A program made the translations under genes and the position numbers. From contig CP124755.1 of NCBI GenBank assembly GCA_029972135.1, positions 2,598,501 to 2,662,500 of the forward strand: a stretch of DNA of 64,000 bases, given 5' to 3'. This document shows, piece after piece, positions 48,490 to 57,493 of this stretch; position 1 is the first letter of the stretch, and each line of letters opens with the position of its first letter. Source of the stretch: Candidatus Thiocaldithrix dubininis. Lineage in GTDB: Bacteria > Pseudomonadota > Gammaproteobacteria > Thiotrichales > Thiotrichaceae. The notes below the pieces were generated by a model. The model was not told the DNA's origin. It made no database searches and worked only from the letters and a program-made list of their open reading frames with translations.

Positions 48490-50133
48490 TTAATGCAGCC
48501 TTGGCACGGCGGCTAATAGCTTTTGAGTATACGGGTTTTGCGGGTTACGGCACACGTCGGCGGTCTGACCTTGCTCCACAATTTTGCCTTGATACATCAC
48601 CACGATTTCGTCACTCAGGTATTCCACAACGCTGATATTGTGGGTAATAAACAGCAAAGTGAGATTACGTTCATCACGGATTTTTAATAGCAATTGCAGA
48701 ATTTCAGCTTGTACCGACACATCTAAGGCGCTGGTAATTTCATCACAGACAATAAATTCGGGATTCAAAACTAATGCCCGCGCTAAACCAATGCGTTGCC
48801 GCTGACCACCGGAAAATTCATGCGGATAACGCCATAGATAATCGCGTTTCAGTTGCACACTTTCTAAGGCTTGCGCCGCGAGTTCAATGCGTTCTGCTTC
48901 CGTCTTCCCAATGCCATGCACTTTTAAGGGGTCGGTTAAAGTAGTGGCGATTAATAAACGCGGATTTAAAGAGGATTGCGGGTCTTGAAACACCATTTGC
49001 ATTTTCGGACGCAGTGGGCGCAATTGGCGTTGATTCAGTGCCGTTAAATCTTGCTGATCTAAATGGATCGTACCGGCGGTTACCGATTCTAAGCGAATAA
49101 TCGCCCGCCCTAACGTAGTTTTACCGCAACCCGATTCGCCCACCAACGCAACAATCTGCCCGCGTGGAATGCTTAAACTTACATCGTCTACGGCTTTAAT
49201 ATGGTTAACGGTGCGACGAAATATGCCTTTTTTCACGGGAAACCAAACCTTAATCGCTTGCGTTTGTATTAACGGTGGCAACTCGGCTTGCTCCACCGTG
49301 CCCAGCGTCACACTAGCGCTTGAACGTGCAGGTTTGACTAAATTCTCAGGCACAGAGGCTAATAACTTTCGGGTATACGCATGTTGTGGCGCGGTTAATA
49401 CCTGTGAGGCTTGCCCCACTTCCACCAATTTCCCGTATTGCATGACGCCGACTTGCTGCGCCATTTGTGCAACCACGCCAAAGTCATGCGTAATTAATAA
49501 AATACTCATGCCCGTTTCGGCTTGTAAGTGGCGTAGTAATTTGAGAATTTCGGCCTGAACTGTCACGTCTAAAGCTGTGGTAGGTTCATCGGCAATCAGT
49601 AATTCAGGGTCACATGCCAATGCCATTGCAATCATGACGCGCTGGCGCTGCCCACCGGATAATTGATGCGGATAATCATAAAAACGCTGGTCTGGATTCG
49701 GCATTTGCACTTGTGTTAACGCGTCTATCGTGCGTTGTTGTGCGGCTTCATCGCTTAATTCGGGGTGGTGTAATTGCAGGGCTTCCATAATTTGCTCACC
49801 CACCGTAAACACCGGATTGAGCGAAGTCATGGGCTCTTGAAAGATCATGGCAATTTGTGAGCCGCGTATGGTGCGTAAAGCCGCATCATCAAGGCTCAGC
49901 AAGTTTTGCCCCTGAAACCAAATTTCACCCGCCGGATGTGAGGCAATGCCTTGTGGCAATAGGCGCATAATCGACAAAGCTGTAATCGATTTACCACTCC
50001 CCGATTCGCCCACTAGACAAAAGGTTTCGCCTTTTGGAATCTGAAAGCTAATGTCATCAACCGCTTTAACCAGTTGCTCGCCGCTTTTTAAATAGGTTTG
50101 CAAGTGTTGGACGTCTAATAGCACTTCACTCAT
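48490..50133 (-). CDS. Peptide ABC transporter, fused double ATP-binding protein (YejF-like)
   Basis: The 547-residue protein contains two complete ABC modules in tandem. The first has [25 protein letters not shown] and [12 protein letters not shown]; the second has [27 protein letters not shown] and [11 protein letters not shown]. Each module ends with the oligopeptide-transporter (Opp/Dpp) C-terminal segment ([13 protein letters not shown] and [13 protein letters not shown]). It powers import through the two permeases encoded upstream. E. coli YejF (529 residues) has this layout; uptake of peptides such as microcin C is known there, but the substrate here is unknown. It overlaps the YejE-like gene by 4 nt. 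Confidence 0.92.
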   Translation of the reverse strand: MSEVLLDVQHLQTYLKSGEQLVKAVDDISFQIPKGETFCLVGESGSGKSITALSIMRLLPQGIASHPAGEIWFQGQNLLSLDDAALRTIRGSQIAMIFQEPMTSLNPVFTVGEQIMEALQLHHPELSDEAAQQRTIDALTQVQMPNPDQRFYDYPHQLSGGQRQRVMIAMALACDPELLIADEPTTALDVTVQAEILKLLRHLQAETGMSILLITHDFGVVAQMAQQVGVMQYGKLVEVGQASQVLTAPQHAYTRKLLASVPENLVKPARSSASVTLGTVEQAELPPLIQTQAIKVWFPVKKGIFRRTVNHIKAVDDVSLSIPRGQIVALVGESGCGKTTLGRAIIRLESVTAGTIHLDQQDLTALNQRQLRPLRPKMQMVFQDPQSSLNPRLLIATTLTDPLKVHGIGKTEAERIELAAQALESVQLKRDYLWRYPHEFSGGQRQRIGLARALVLNPEFIVCDEITSALDVSVQAEILQLLLKIRDERNLTLLFITHNISVVEYLSDEIVVMYQGKIVEQGQTADVCRNPQNPYTQKLLAAVPRLH

Positions 50134-51332
50134 CCGACCACTCCCGCTTTACGTGATAAGGTGGGATCAATGGCATCGCGGAAGGCTTCACCTATTAAGT
50201 TATAGGCAAATACCGTGAGAAAAATTGCGCCTCCCGGAAACACCGCCATCCACCAATTAAACACCGAAGCTTTAACCGCCTGCTCTAACATTTGCCCCCA
50301 GGACGGCTCACCGACTAAACCTAAGCCTAAAAAGCTTAAGGTAGCTTCTGCCAAAATAGCCGAGGCAACACCAAAACTTGCCCCAACTAATAACGGCGCT
50401 ATGCCATTGGGTAGCATTTGTTTAAATAAAATGGCGTAAGTGGGTAAACCGCTGGTAATGGCAGCTTGCACATAGTCTTGCTTGCGTAGACGTAAAAATT
50501 CGGCACGAATATAACGCGCATAACCCGACCAGCCCGTTACACCAATAATCACCATCATCATGTATAAGCTGCGCCCGTAGAAAGCCACAAAGGTCAGTAA
50601 TAGAAACAGCGTTGGAATAGCTTCAAAAATTTCGACCAAGCGCATGCCTAACATATCGACCCAGCCGCCAAAATAACCCATTAAACCGCCCACGATTACC
50701 CCAATCAACATGGCAATACTGGTAGCAATTAAGCCAATGCTTAAGGCAATACGCGAGGCGTGAATCATACGGCTGAATACATCCGCCCCGTCTTCTTGTG
50801 TTCCCATTAAATGAATGCGTTCAGGTGCGGCGGCTAACGGTGCTTCTAAACTGTGTTCGGGATAATCACGTAAATAATCGGTGGGAGCATAAGGAATCAG
50901 CGGCATAATGCGCCAATCGACTTGGGTATAAGCCGGATCATGCCGAAATGCGGCATAATCTTGAATCTGTGGCGGTTTAACTAAAGTAATGGCTAATATA
51001 ACGCTGCTTAAGGTAACGCCTATAAACACTAAAATGCGCTTGCCTAGTAGCCAATTCACTCGCGTTAAAGCTAAGGCTGTCATAAACATTGCCAGCACGA
51101 TGTAATCTTCGGCTTGCAGATAATGTAATAAGGGTGCGGAAATATGCCCGTCTTTACTCATAAGTAAGGGCATGGAATTTGCTAGAAACGGCGCAAATAC
51201 CCCCACTAGCACTAAAATACCCACCCAGTAAAAGCCTAAACGCGCCCCCAGTTGCTTCCACGTTTTACGCCAGACTCGATGTGCAAAGGATTCTTGCTGA
51301 GCGCGTTCTATAGTCGTTTCGAGTTTATTCAT
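50130..51332 (-). CDS. Peptide ABC transporter permease (YejE-like)
   Basis: The 400-residue inner-membrane protein has an N-terminal helix, an unusual extra hydrophobic pair (VLAMFMTALALTRVNWLLG and VFIGVTLSSVILAITLV), a periplasmic region with the PLIPYAPTDYLRDYP and HLMGTQEDGADVFSRMIH segments, and a C-terminal five-helix permease core with the EAA loop around GLPTYAILFKQMLPNGIAPLL. The HLMGTxxxGxDVFSR segment is typical of Dpp/Opp second permeases. It is longer than E. coli YejE (341). It overlaps the YejB-like gene by 8 nt. Confidence 0.9.
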   Translation of the reverse strand: MNKLETTIERAQQESFAHRVWRKTWKQLGARLGFYWVGILVLVGVFAPFLANSMPLLMSKDGHISAPLLHYLQAEDYIVLAMFMTALALTRVNWLLGKRILVFIGVTLSSVILAITLVKPPQIQDYAAFRHDPAYTQVDWRIMPLIPYAPTDYLRDYPEHSLEAPLAAAPERIHLMGTQEDGADVFSRMIHASRIALSIGLIATSIAMLIGVIVGGLMGYFGGWVDMLGMRLVEIFEAIPTLFLLLTFVAFYGRSLYMMMVIIGVTGWSGYARYIRAEFLRLRKQDYVQAAITSGLPTYAILFKQMLPNGIAPLLVGASFGVASAILAEATLSFLGLGLVGEPSWGQMLEQAVKASVFNWWMAVFPGGAIFLTVFAYNLIGEAFRDAIDPTLSRKAGVVG

Positions 51333-52551
51333 AACTCACCCGTGGATCAGCAATGGTATAAAAGAAGTCCGCAATTAAATAACCAATCAAGGTTAATAAC
51401 CCGCTAATCCAAGTAATGGCTAACACCAATTCCCGATCCCGAAATTGCACCGCCTCCACCGCCAGTTGCCCCATACCGTTAATACTAAAAATATTTTCGA
51501 CAATTACTGAGCCGCTTAATAGGCTGGGCAATAAACCGGCGGAAACCGTAATCAAGGGCAATAAGCTATTTCTAAACACATGCCGCCACATAACATCCTG
51601 TTCGTCTAAGCCTTTAGCCCGGGCAGTACGCGCATAATCGGAATAGAGGTTTTCTAAAATTGAAGCACGGGTTAATTTAGCTAATACAGCAAAACCGCCG
51701 TAAGACAAGCAAATCACGGGCAAAATTAAATGCCAAATGCGATCTAATAAAAAGCCGCGCACAAAGCCATCACTGGCAAACTGCATAGCAATACCAATGC
51801 CCAGTATTGCGCCTACGCTCAAACTGAAAGCTAAACCCCACACGCTCCATTTCATTAAACGGCTCAGTAAGGTCGCACTAACCATACCCAAAACTAAGCC
51901 GACAAAGACTTTTAATACATCGGCTAAAGAAGCCCAATGCGGTAAAAAGGGCATATCTTGCGCTTCACGACTGCTTAAACCTGAGGCTGGAAACCATTGC
52001 AAATGTTGGCTATTGGCGAAAAAACCGATTAGCAATACGCCTGCCAACATAGGAGGAATCGACCATAACACCAGCATTGAAACATTCGAGGCAACATCAA
52101 AACGCCCGCCACGATCTTCTGCCGCCCGTACCCCAACAATAATGGCCACAATATAAATAATCGGAATGGTCACGACATTTAACAACAAGGTAATCGGCAG
52201 GCGTTCTGCCAGAATATCCGCAACTGGGCGGTTATAATTTAAACTAGTGCCTAAGTCGATACCTTTGGTAAAGGAAAAACCGGTGTAATTGCCTTTAGCA
52301 TCTTGCGTGAAACCAATTGGTGATGTGTTATTTAACCAACGTAAATACTGCACGGGAGCGGGTTGATTTAAACCAAAGCGCTGATTGTAATAAGCCTCGA
52401 CTGCCGCCCGTTCTTTGGGTTTTAAATTACCATCCACTAATGGCGCACCAATTCCACCCGGTGATAACACCATAGTGGCAAAGGCAATCAGTGTAATGCC
52501 GAGTAACGTGGGAATAATGAGCAATAAGCGGCGCAATAAATAGCTAAGCAA
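51325..52551 (-). CDS. Peptide ABC transporter permease (YejB-like)
   Basis: The 408-residue protein starts MLSYLLRRLLLIIPTLLGITLIAF, the classic first helix of DppB/YejB permeases, followed by a periplasmic region with the YYNQRFGLNQPAPVQYLRWL segment. The transmembrane core ends with the EAA-type loop ARAKGLDEQDVMWRHVFRNSLLPL. It is the first gene of a three-gene permease-permease-ATPase operon. No substrate-binding protein gene adjoins: dnaX lies upstream and convergent ftsX downstream. The binding protein is therefore encoded elsewhere or shared. Confidence 0.9.
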   Translation of the reverse strand: MLSYLLRRLLLIIPTLLGITLIAFATMVLSPGGIGAPLVDGNLKPKERAAVEAYYNQRFGLNQPAPVQYLRWLNNTSPIGFTQDAKGNYTGFSFTKGIDLGTSLNYNRPVADILAERLPITLLLNVVTIPIIYIVAIIVGVRAAEDRGGRFDVASNVSMLVLWSIPPMLAGVLLIGFFANSQHLQWFPASGLSSREAQDMPFLPHWASLADVLKVFVGLVLGMVSATLLSRLMKWSVWGLAFSLSVGAILGIGIAMQFASDGFVRGFLLDRIWHLILPVICLSYGGFAVLAKLTRASILENLYSDYARTARAKGLDEQDVMWRHVFRNSLLPLITVSAGLLPSLLSGSVIVENIFSINGMGQLAVEAVQFRDRELVLAITWISGLLTLIGYLIADFFYTIADPRVSYE

Positions 52552-52614
52552 AGCAATTACCTTTTTGTTATTAGCAATCTATGCCTTATGCTTGGCATAG
52601 AGGGTATGCATATC

Positions 52615-54327
52615 TTACTCTAAACTTTGAATAGAGCCGGGTATAATACTAGCACCAAATTCCGCTTGTAGCGTCTGCACAAATGCATCTTCATAAATCG
52701 AACGTTCGGCACGGGCTTGTTTTTCGGCTTGTTCACGATCTAAACGTTGATTCGGTGTTTCTATGGCTAGCTTCGCGCTGATATTAATTTTTAAGTGTAA
52801 CTCACGTTGATAATAGGCACTTAATGCTTGTGCTAACTTAGCCTCAACCCCAGCGTTATAAAAATCTTCAACGGCTTGATCCAACGTTAAAACCACTTGT
52901 GACTCAGTGCTCTGTTCTAATACGCAATGTTGCGCCAACGTTAAGCTCATACCACTTAAATTCAATGCCTGTACAATTTCATGCCATTGCTGTGCTACCA
53001 AGGGTATAAGCGTAACTTCGGTTGTAGACGGTGTATTGTCTTCTTCCCAAGGGGGAACAATAGGCGCTAACGGTTCGGGTATTTGCTTAACAGGGGGCGT
53101 AGCTACCACAGGTGGATTAGGCGTAATAGGTTCAAGAGCACTAGGTAAAGCAGCAGGCGGGTCTAAAAGCGTAGCCGTTTGCTCAATAACTAACTTAGGT
53201 TCTAGATTCTGTTTTTTTTTAGGCGCTATTACAGCAGATTCTGTCAATGTTATAGGTTCAGCAACCCGAAATGCCATTAAACGCAACAATAACATTTCAA
53301 AGCCACTACGCGGGTCTGGATTCAGCGGTAAATCACGCCGCCCGTGTAACGCCAATTGATAATAAAGTTGAGTATCCGCTGGCGTTAACAGTTGCGCCAA
53401 CTCTACCATTTCCGCTGAAGCGGCATATAAGCCGACCGCTTGCTGCACCGCTATTTGATGTAATAATGAAATTAAACCATCTGCTGCTGCCGTAAAATCA
53501 GTGGTTAACTGCGCCATTTGCTCAATAATTGCAAATAGTTGCTGACCATCATCGGCTAATACCGCCTTGACTAAACCCACTAAATATTCGTGCGGTAACA
53601 AACCCAGCATATCTTGCACATCAGCGGCTTGAATTTGCCCAGCACCGGCAACAATGGCTTGGTCAGTTAAACTTAAGGCATCACGCATACTGCCATCAGC
53701 CGCGCGGGCAATTAAGGTCAAAGCAGGTTCGGTATAAGTAATGTTTTCAGCCTGCAAAACATGCGCTAAATGCCCACTAATCATATCTAAGGGCATACGC
53801 TTAAGATTAAATTGCAAGCAACGCGATAGAATGGTTATTGGTAATTTTTGTGGGTCTGTGGTGGCAAATAAGAATTTAACGTGAGGTGGCGGTTCTTCTA
53901 GGGTTTTTAATAAGGCATTAAAACTATGCCCCGATAACATGTGTACTTCGTCGATTAAATAAATCTTAAAGCGCCCTCGCGTGGGAGCATATTGCACATT
54001 ATCCAATAGCTCGCGTGTGTCTTCGACTTTAGTCCGTGAGGCAGCATCAACTTCAATTAAATCAACGTGTCGCCCTTCGGCAATTTCGACACAACTACGG
54101 CATTGACCACAAGGTTGTGCACTTACCCCTTGCTCACAATTCAAACTTTTAGCAAAAATACGGGCAATCGTAGTTTTACCAACCCCGCGTGTACCGGTAA
54201 ATAAATAAGCATGATGTAAGCGATTTTCACCCAGAGCATTTACCAGCGCCCGCAAAACATGCGACTGACCAACCATCTGATTAAAGTTTTGTGGTCGCCA
54301 TTTACGTGCTAAAACTTGATAGCTCAT
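52615..54327 (-). CDS. dnaX: DNA polymerase III subunits tau/gamma
   Basis: The 570-residue clamp-loader ATPase has Walker A GTRGVGKT (residues 45-52), the zinc-binding cysteines C64, C73, C76 and C79, DEVHMLSG and the SRC sensor motif (SRCLQF). Domains I-III run to about residue 365, then a Pro-rich linker and the C-terminal tau-specific domains that bind polymerase and helicase. At codons 370-372 the coding strand reads CCT AAA AAA AAA CAG, an A9 run; slipping one base in either direction leads to a stop within 3-6 codons. So a short gamma form of about 375 residues may be made. Downstream ybaB-recR, the usual neighbours, are absent; SRP RNA lies 34 nt upstream. Confidence 0.96.
   Translation of the reverse strand: MSYQVLARKWRPQNFNQMVGQSHVLRALVNALGENRLHHAYLFTGTRGVGKTTIARIFAKSLNCEQGVSAQPCGQCRSCVEIAEGRHVDLIEVDAASRTKVEDTRELLDNVQYAPTRGRFKIYLIDEVHMLSGHSFNALLKTLEEPPPHVKFLFATTDPQKLPITILSRCLQFNLKRMPLDMISGHLAHVLQAENITYTEPALTLIARAADGSMRDALSLTDQAIVAGAGQIQAADVQDMLGLLPHEYLVGLVKAVLADDGQQLFAIIEQMAQLTTDFTAAADGLISLLHQIAVQQAVGLYAASAEMVELAQLLTPADTQLYYQLALHGRRDLPLNPDPRSGFEMLLLRLMAFRVAEPITLTESAVIAPKKKQNLEPKLVIEQTATLLDPPAALPSALEPITPNPPVVATPPVKQIPEPLAPIVPPWEEDNTPSTTEVTLIPLVAQQWHEIVQALNLSGMSLTLAQHCVLEQSTESQVVLTLDQAVEDFYNAGVEAKLAQALSAYYQRELHLKINISAKLAIETPNQRLDREQAEKQARAERSIYEDAFVQTLQAEFGASIIPGSIQSLE
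53212..53220 (-). promoter_or_regulatory. A9 slippery run in dnaX, candidate frameshift or slippage site
   Basis: Nine consecutive A residues on the coding strand cover lysine codons 370-372. With one A added, or a -1 ribosomal shift, the frame reads ACA GAA TCT AGA ACC TAA. With one A lost, or +1, it reads AGA ATC TAG. Both give truncated gamma-like products just after domain III. Related A-rich sites make gamma in E. coli (ribosomal) and Thermus (transcriptional). Confidence 0.65.
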
Positions 54328-54361
54328 ATTATGAAGATTATTAGGCGTTTAGAAGTTAGGT

Positions 54362-54476
54362 GGTGGCAGCCTGTACCAGCTACATCCCGGCACCCGAATC
54401 AGCTACTACCGCTGCTTCCTTCCGGACCTGACGGGGTTCATAGCCTATCGTCGCGGGAGAACCCATACAGGCCACC
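54362..54476 (-). ncRNA. ffs: Signal recognition particle RNA (4.5S)
   Basis: The minus strand contains the conserved SRP core: GGTTCTCCCGC near the 5' side, the GTCAGGTCCGGAAGGAAGC apical region that binds Ffh, and GTGCCGGGATGTAGCTGG on the 3' side. The terminal GGTGGC and GCCACC arms pair to close the rod. Ends are approximate. With Ffh the RNA targets membrane proteins to FtsY. Its position just upstream of dnaX is a common gammaproteobacterial arrangement. Confidence 0.96.
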
Positions 54477-54492
54477 ATTGCGAAGAGCGCTG

Positions 54493-54521
54493 ATTATGAC
54501 GAAATTCAGGGAGAGTGACAA
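54493..54521 (-). promoter_or_regulatory. Promoter of the SRP RNA gene
   Basis: On the minus strand TTGTCA (54521-54516), a 17-bp spacer and CATAAT (54498-54493) lie 17 nt before the RNA's predicted 5' end. It may also serve dnaX. Confidence 0.7.
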
Positions 54522-54669
54522 GCTTTTAAGACAATGCCCATTTTTCAAGCAGATTTCATTGAGTTTCATTTGCTTAATAGTCAGAGCTTGACTATATAAA
54601 CCCATAAGTGAAGTTTTAAAGTAAAGCCAAGCATTTTTTATATTCTGGTTAGTAAATGTAGGAAAAGTT

Positions 54670-55065
54670 ATGCCAACAACAGACAGTAATCATAAGTTTC
54701 ACAAAATTTTAATAGCAGATGATTCCAGTACCGAGCGTCTTAATCTTACGCGTGTCTTAGAGACAGCAGGCTATCAAGTTATACAAGTGCACTCTGGCAA
54801 TGAGGCAAAACAAAGTGTAGAGCAATACAACCCTGATTTGATTATGCTGGATATTATTATGGATGACGGCGATGGTTATCAGGCATGTCGTGCCCTAAAA
54901 CGTAATCCTGTTACTCAAAATATTCCAATATTAATGGTATCTAGTAAGAGCAATCCCGTTGATCGGCAGTGGGCTGAAAAACTGGGCGCTAATGGTTATA
55001 TTACCAAGCCTTATAGCGATCATGAGGTATTGAGTGCTATTGCAAATTTAGAACAGCGCGCTTAA
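54670..55065 (+). CDS. pilH: PilH/PilG-like response regulator of the pilus chemosensory system
   Basis: The 131-residue protein is a single receiver domain: acidic pair D17/D18 in LIADDSSTE, phospho-acceptor D61 in IMLDIIMDDGDGY, the switch Ser in ILMVSSKSN and the Lys in ITKPYS. No output domain is attached. The order before pilI and the DxxxGYQACRALK pattern, with DRQWAEKLGANGYITKP similar to PilH, favour PilH over PilG. Such CheY-like proteins tune type IV pilus extension and retraction motors or act as phosphate sinks. It opens the Pil-Chp cluster after a 70-bp gap from the divergent SRP RNA promoter region. Confidence 0.85.
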   Translation: MPTTDSNHKFHKILIADDSSTERLNLTRVLETAGYQVIQVHSGNEAKQSVEQYNPDLIMLDIIMDDGDGYQACRALKRNPVTQNIPILMVSSKSNPVDRQWAEKLGANGYITKPYSDHEVLSAIANLEQRA

Positions 55066-55136
55066 TACGATTTGATAGAGGCTAATAATCGTTAGATAAC
55101 CGTTAGAACTTACAACGAAACAAAGGTACGGAGCGA

Positions 55137-55583
55137 GTGTTAACACCTACCGATTTACCCACCGTCAACCGATTTTATTACAAGGTGGGTTTACATAATA
55201 TCTTATTAGAACTCGAATTAAAAATTGAAGTATTAATGGCACAAACCATTTATCCCCTGCCTTTTGTCCCAGACTGGTGTAAAGGTCTCGCAAATGTGCG
55301 AAGTGAGTTAGTGCCTGTTATTGATATGCATAAAATAGTTCTAGGGCGTCCGGCTTCGATACAAAGCAATCTCTTATTAATTCAGCACCCTAAATTTCCC
55401 CCAACGGTTTTAACTTGTGATGGTTATCCCAAACAAGTGAAATTAACGCAAGATGATGCAAATTTAGTAGCGGAAAATCAGTCACCTACTTGGTTGTCGC
55501 AACGCCTACAGTATCCCACAGAACGAATTTTAGTAGCGGATCACGGTAAGTTATTACGTTATATCCGGCGTAATGCCCAGTAA
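55137..55583 (+). CDS. pilI: PilI-like CheW-domain coupling protein
   Basis: The 148-residue protein is a CheW-like domain that should link the PilJ receptor to the ChpA kinase. Recognisable are PLPFVPDWCKGLANVRSELVPVIDMHKIVLG (about residues 40-70), which matches the typical (P)WxxGxxNxRGxxxPVxDL pattern, and the strand RILVADHGKLLRYIRR at the end. The start is GTG at 55137 with ggag only 3 nt upstream, so expression may be low or start elsewhere. The segment before the domain is longer than in CheW, as in PilI. It lies between pilH and pilJ in the conserved order. Confidence 0.85.
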   Translation: MLTPTDLPTVNRFYYKVGLHNILLELELKIEVLMAQTIYPLPFVPDWCKGLANVRSELVPVIDMHKIVLGRPASIQSNLLLIQHPKFPPTVLTCDGYPKQVKLTQDDANLVAENQSPTWLSQRLQYPTERILVADHGKLLRYIRRNAQ

Positions 55584-55675
55584 AGGGGAATTACGTTTTA
55601 AAGGTGCATCTCAACTACACAAACATTAATTAGCATCGTTACATTGGACGATATAAAGAATAGACGGAGTATTAT

Positions 55676-57490
55676 ATGGCTACTAAACAACATAAGGGTC
55701 TTTTAAAGAATATGACGGTGGCACGCCGTCTATATTTTCTGATTTTAATTCCGCTTATCTTACTTTTTTTATCTGGTATTATTTCTATTACCGCACTTAA
55801 CACCGACTTACAAACATTTAAAAAAATTGATAAAGAAGTCGCAGCTATTCAAACAGGTAACCAATATATTCGCCGTATCTTGCGCCGCTATATTATAGTA
55901 TTACATGAAGCAGAATTTGGTTCGATTACACCAGAGCAAGGCGTAGAAAAATTAAAATGGTTAGAAAAAGATTTAAAAGAAGTACAAATTCCAAAATATA
56001 AAAGTGCAACGGGTGTAGACGGGGAAAAAGATGTTAAGGAAATGGAAAAGATTTTTCCTTTATTAGATAAATCTATTGAAATTTTGAAGTCTGGCGACAA
56101 AGCTCGCCTAGAAGCTTACTTACGGGATGAAATTCCGAAAGATAATGATGCATTCCCGATTCGTGACTATATGAATGATGTCATTAAGCAGAAAAATGAA
56201 GAAGTTAGCAAACAATTCTTAGTTGCCGAAGAACGGTTGCGGAATTATCTATGGGTTGGCGCTATTCTGATTTTGATTGGTACATTAATTACAGCTTCAT
56301 TGGGTTACCAAATCTATAAATCCATTCATGAGTCACTGGCTCGTCTAACAGAAACCATGCGTCAAATTTCGGCGGGCAATATGGAAGCGCGTGCCGCTTT
56401 GGGTGGTAAAGACGAGTTGGCAGAACTTGCCCAAAACTTTGATAACATGGTTGAAGAACGGATTGCGACCCAAGCACGTATTGACCGTGATCATAAACAA
56501 TTAAACGAATCTGTATTTTCGTTATTGGAAGCGGTATCTGACTTAAGTGATCGTAACTTAACCGTGCGCGCCAAAGTAACCGAAGATGCTACCGGTCCGT
56601 TGGCGGATGCAATTAATCAGTTGGCAGAAGATACTACCGATGTTTTAAAACAAGTTCGTCAAGTAGCGCTGGCCGTTGCCAATACCTCTAAAGATGTAAA
56701 CCAATATGCGTTAACTGTTAATAACTTAGCACAATTGGAACAACAGGAGGCCAAAGCGACTTCTGAACAAGTCGATAGCATTATGCAACGCTTAAGCCGC
56801 ATTGCCTTATCCGCACAACAAGCTAACCAAATGGCGGATACCACAGCCAATACCACGCATCAGGCACAAACCTCGGTTACGCGCAGCGTGGAAAATATGA
56901 GTAGTATTCGCACGACCGTACAAGAAACGGGTAAACGTTTGAAACGCTTGGGTGAGCGTTCACAAGAAATTAGCCAGATTATTGATGTAATTAACCACTT
57001 AGCTGAACGCACTACAGTGCTTGCGTTAAATGCCAGTATGCAAGCGACGGCAGCAGGTGAAGCGGGTCGCGGCTTCTCCATGATCGCTGAAGAGATCCAA
57101 CGCTTAGCGGAAAACTCGCGGGATTCCACCAGCCAAATATCCACCTTGGTGCATAATATTCAGCAAGAAGCGAATACCACCATTGCGACGATGGAACGCA
57201 CGATTGAGCAAGTAGTAAATGGGTCTAGCTTGGCGGAAGACGCGGATAAGCAAATGCAATCGGCTTTGGATGCCACCAACCAATTAGTATCGTCTGTGGA
57301 AAAAATCGCCCAAGCGTCTGCTGAACAGGTGTCTATTAGTAAAACCTTACAAGTACGTGCGGAACGCATTTTACAAGCGACCCAAACAACCGGTCAGGAA
57401 TTGCAATCACTCACCAGTTTAACAGAAGACATGGCGGCTTACGGTCAAAAACTGATTAAATCCGTTAACGTATTTAAATTGGAAGCGTAA
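55676..57490 (+). CDS. pilJ: PilJ-like methyl-accepting chemoreceptor
   Basis: The 604-residue receptor has TM1 at about residues 18-42, a periplasmic helical domain of about 145 residues (PilJ-type sensor), TM2 at about 192-216, a HAMP domain (SIHESLARLTETMRQISAGNMEARA) and a long cytoplasmic coiled coil. Its tip region reads RTTVLALNASMQATAAGEAGRGFSMIAEEIQ (about 440-470), the PilJ version of the MCP signalling hairpin. PilJ senses type IV pilus contact or tension and signals through PilI to the kinase. No pilK methyltransferase gene follows; the kinase gene begins 3 nt later. Confidence 0.93.
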   Translation: MATKQHKGLLKNMTVARRLYFLILIPLILLFLSGIISITALNTDLQTFKKIDKEVAAIQTGNQYIRRILRRYIIVLHEAEFGSITPEQGVEKLKWLEKDLKEVQIPKYKSATGVDGEKDVKEMEKIFPLLDKSIEILKSGDKARLEAYLRDEIPKDNDAFPIRDYMNDVIKQKNEEVSKQFLVAEERLRNYLWVGAILILIGTLITASLGYQIYKSIHESLARLTETMRQISAGNMEARAALGGKDELAELAQNFDNMVEERIATQARIDRDHKQLNESVFSLLEAVSDLSDRNLTVRAKVTEDATGPLADAINQLAEDTTDVLKQVRQVALAVANTSKDVNQYALTVNNLAQLEQQEAKATSEQVDSIMQRLSRIALSAQQANQMADTTANTTHQAQTSVTRSVENMSSIRTTVQETGKRLKRLGERSQEISQIIDVINHLAERTTVLALNASMQATAAGEAGRGFSMIAEEIQRLAENSRDSTSQISTLVHNIQQEANTTIATMERTIEQVVNGSSLAEDADKQMQSALDATNQLVSSVEKIAQASAEQVSISKTLQVRAERILQATQTTGQELQSLTSLTEDMAAYGQKLIKSVNVFKLEA

Positions 57491-57493
57491 GTT

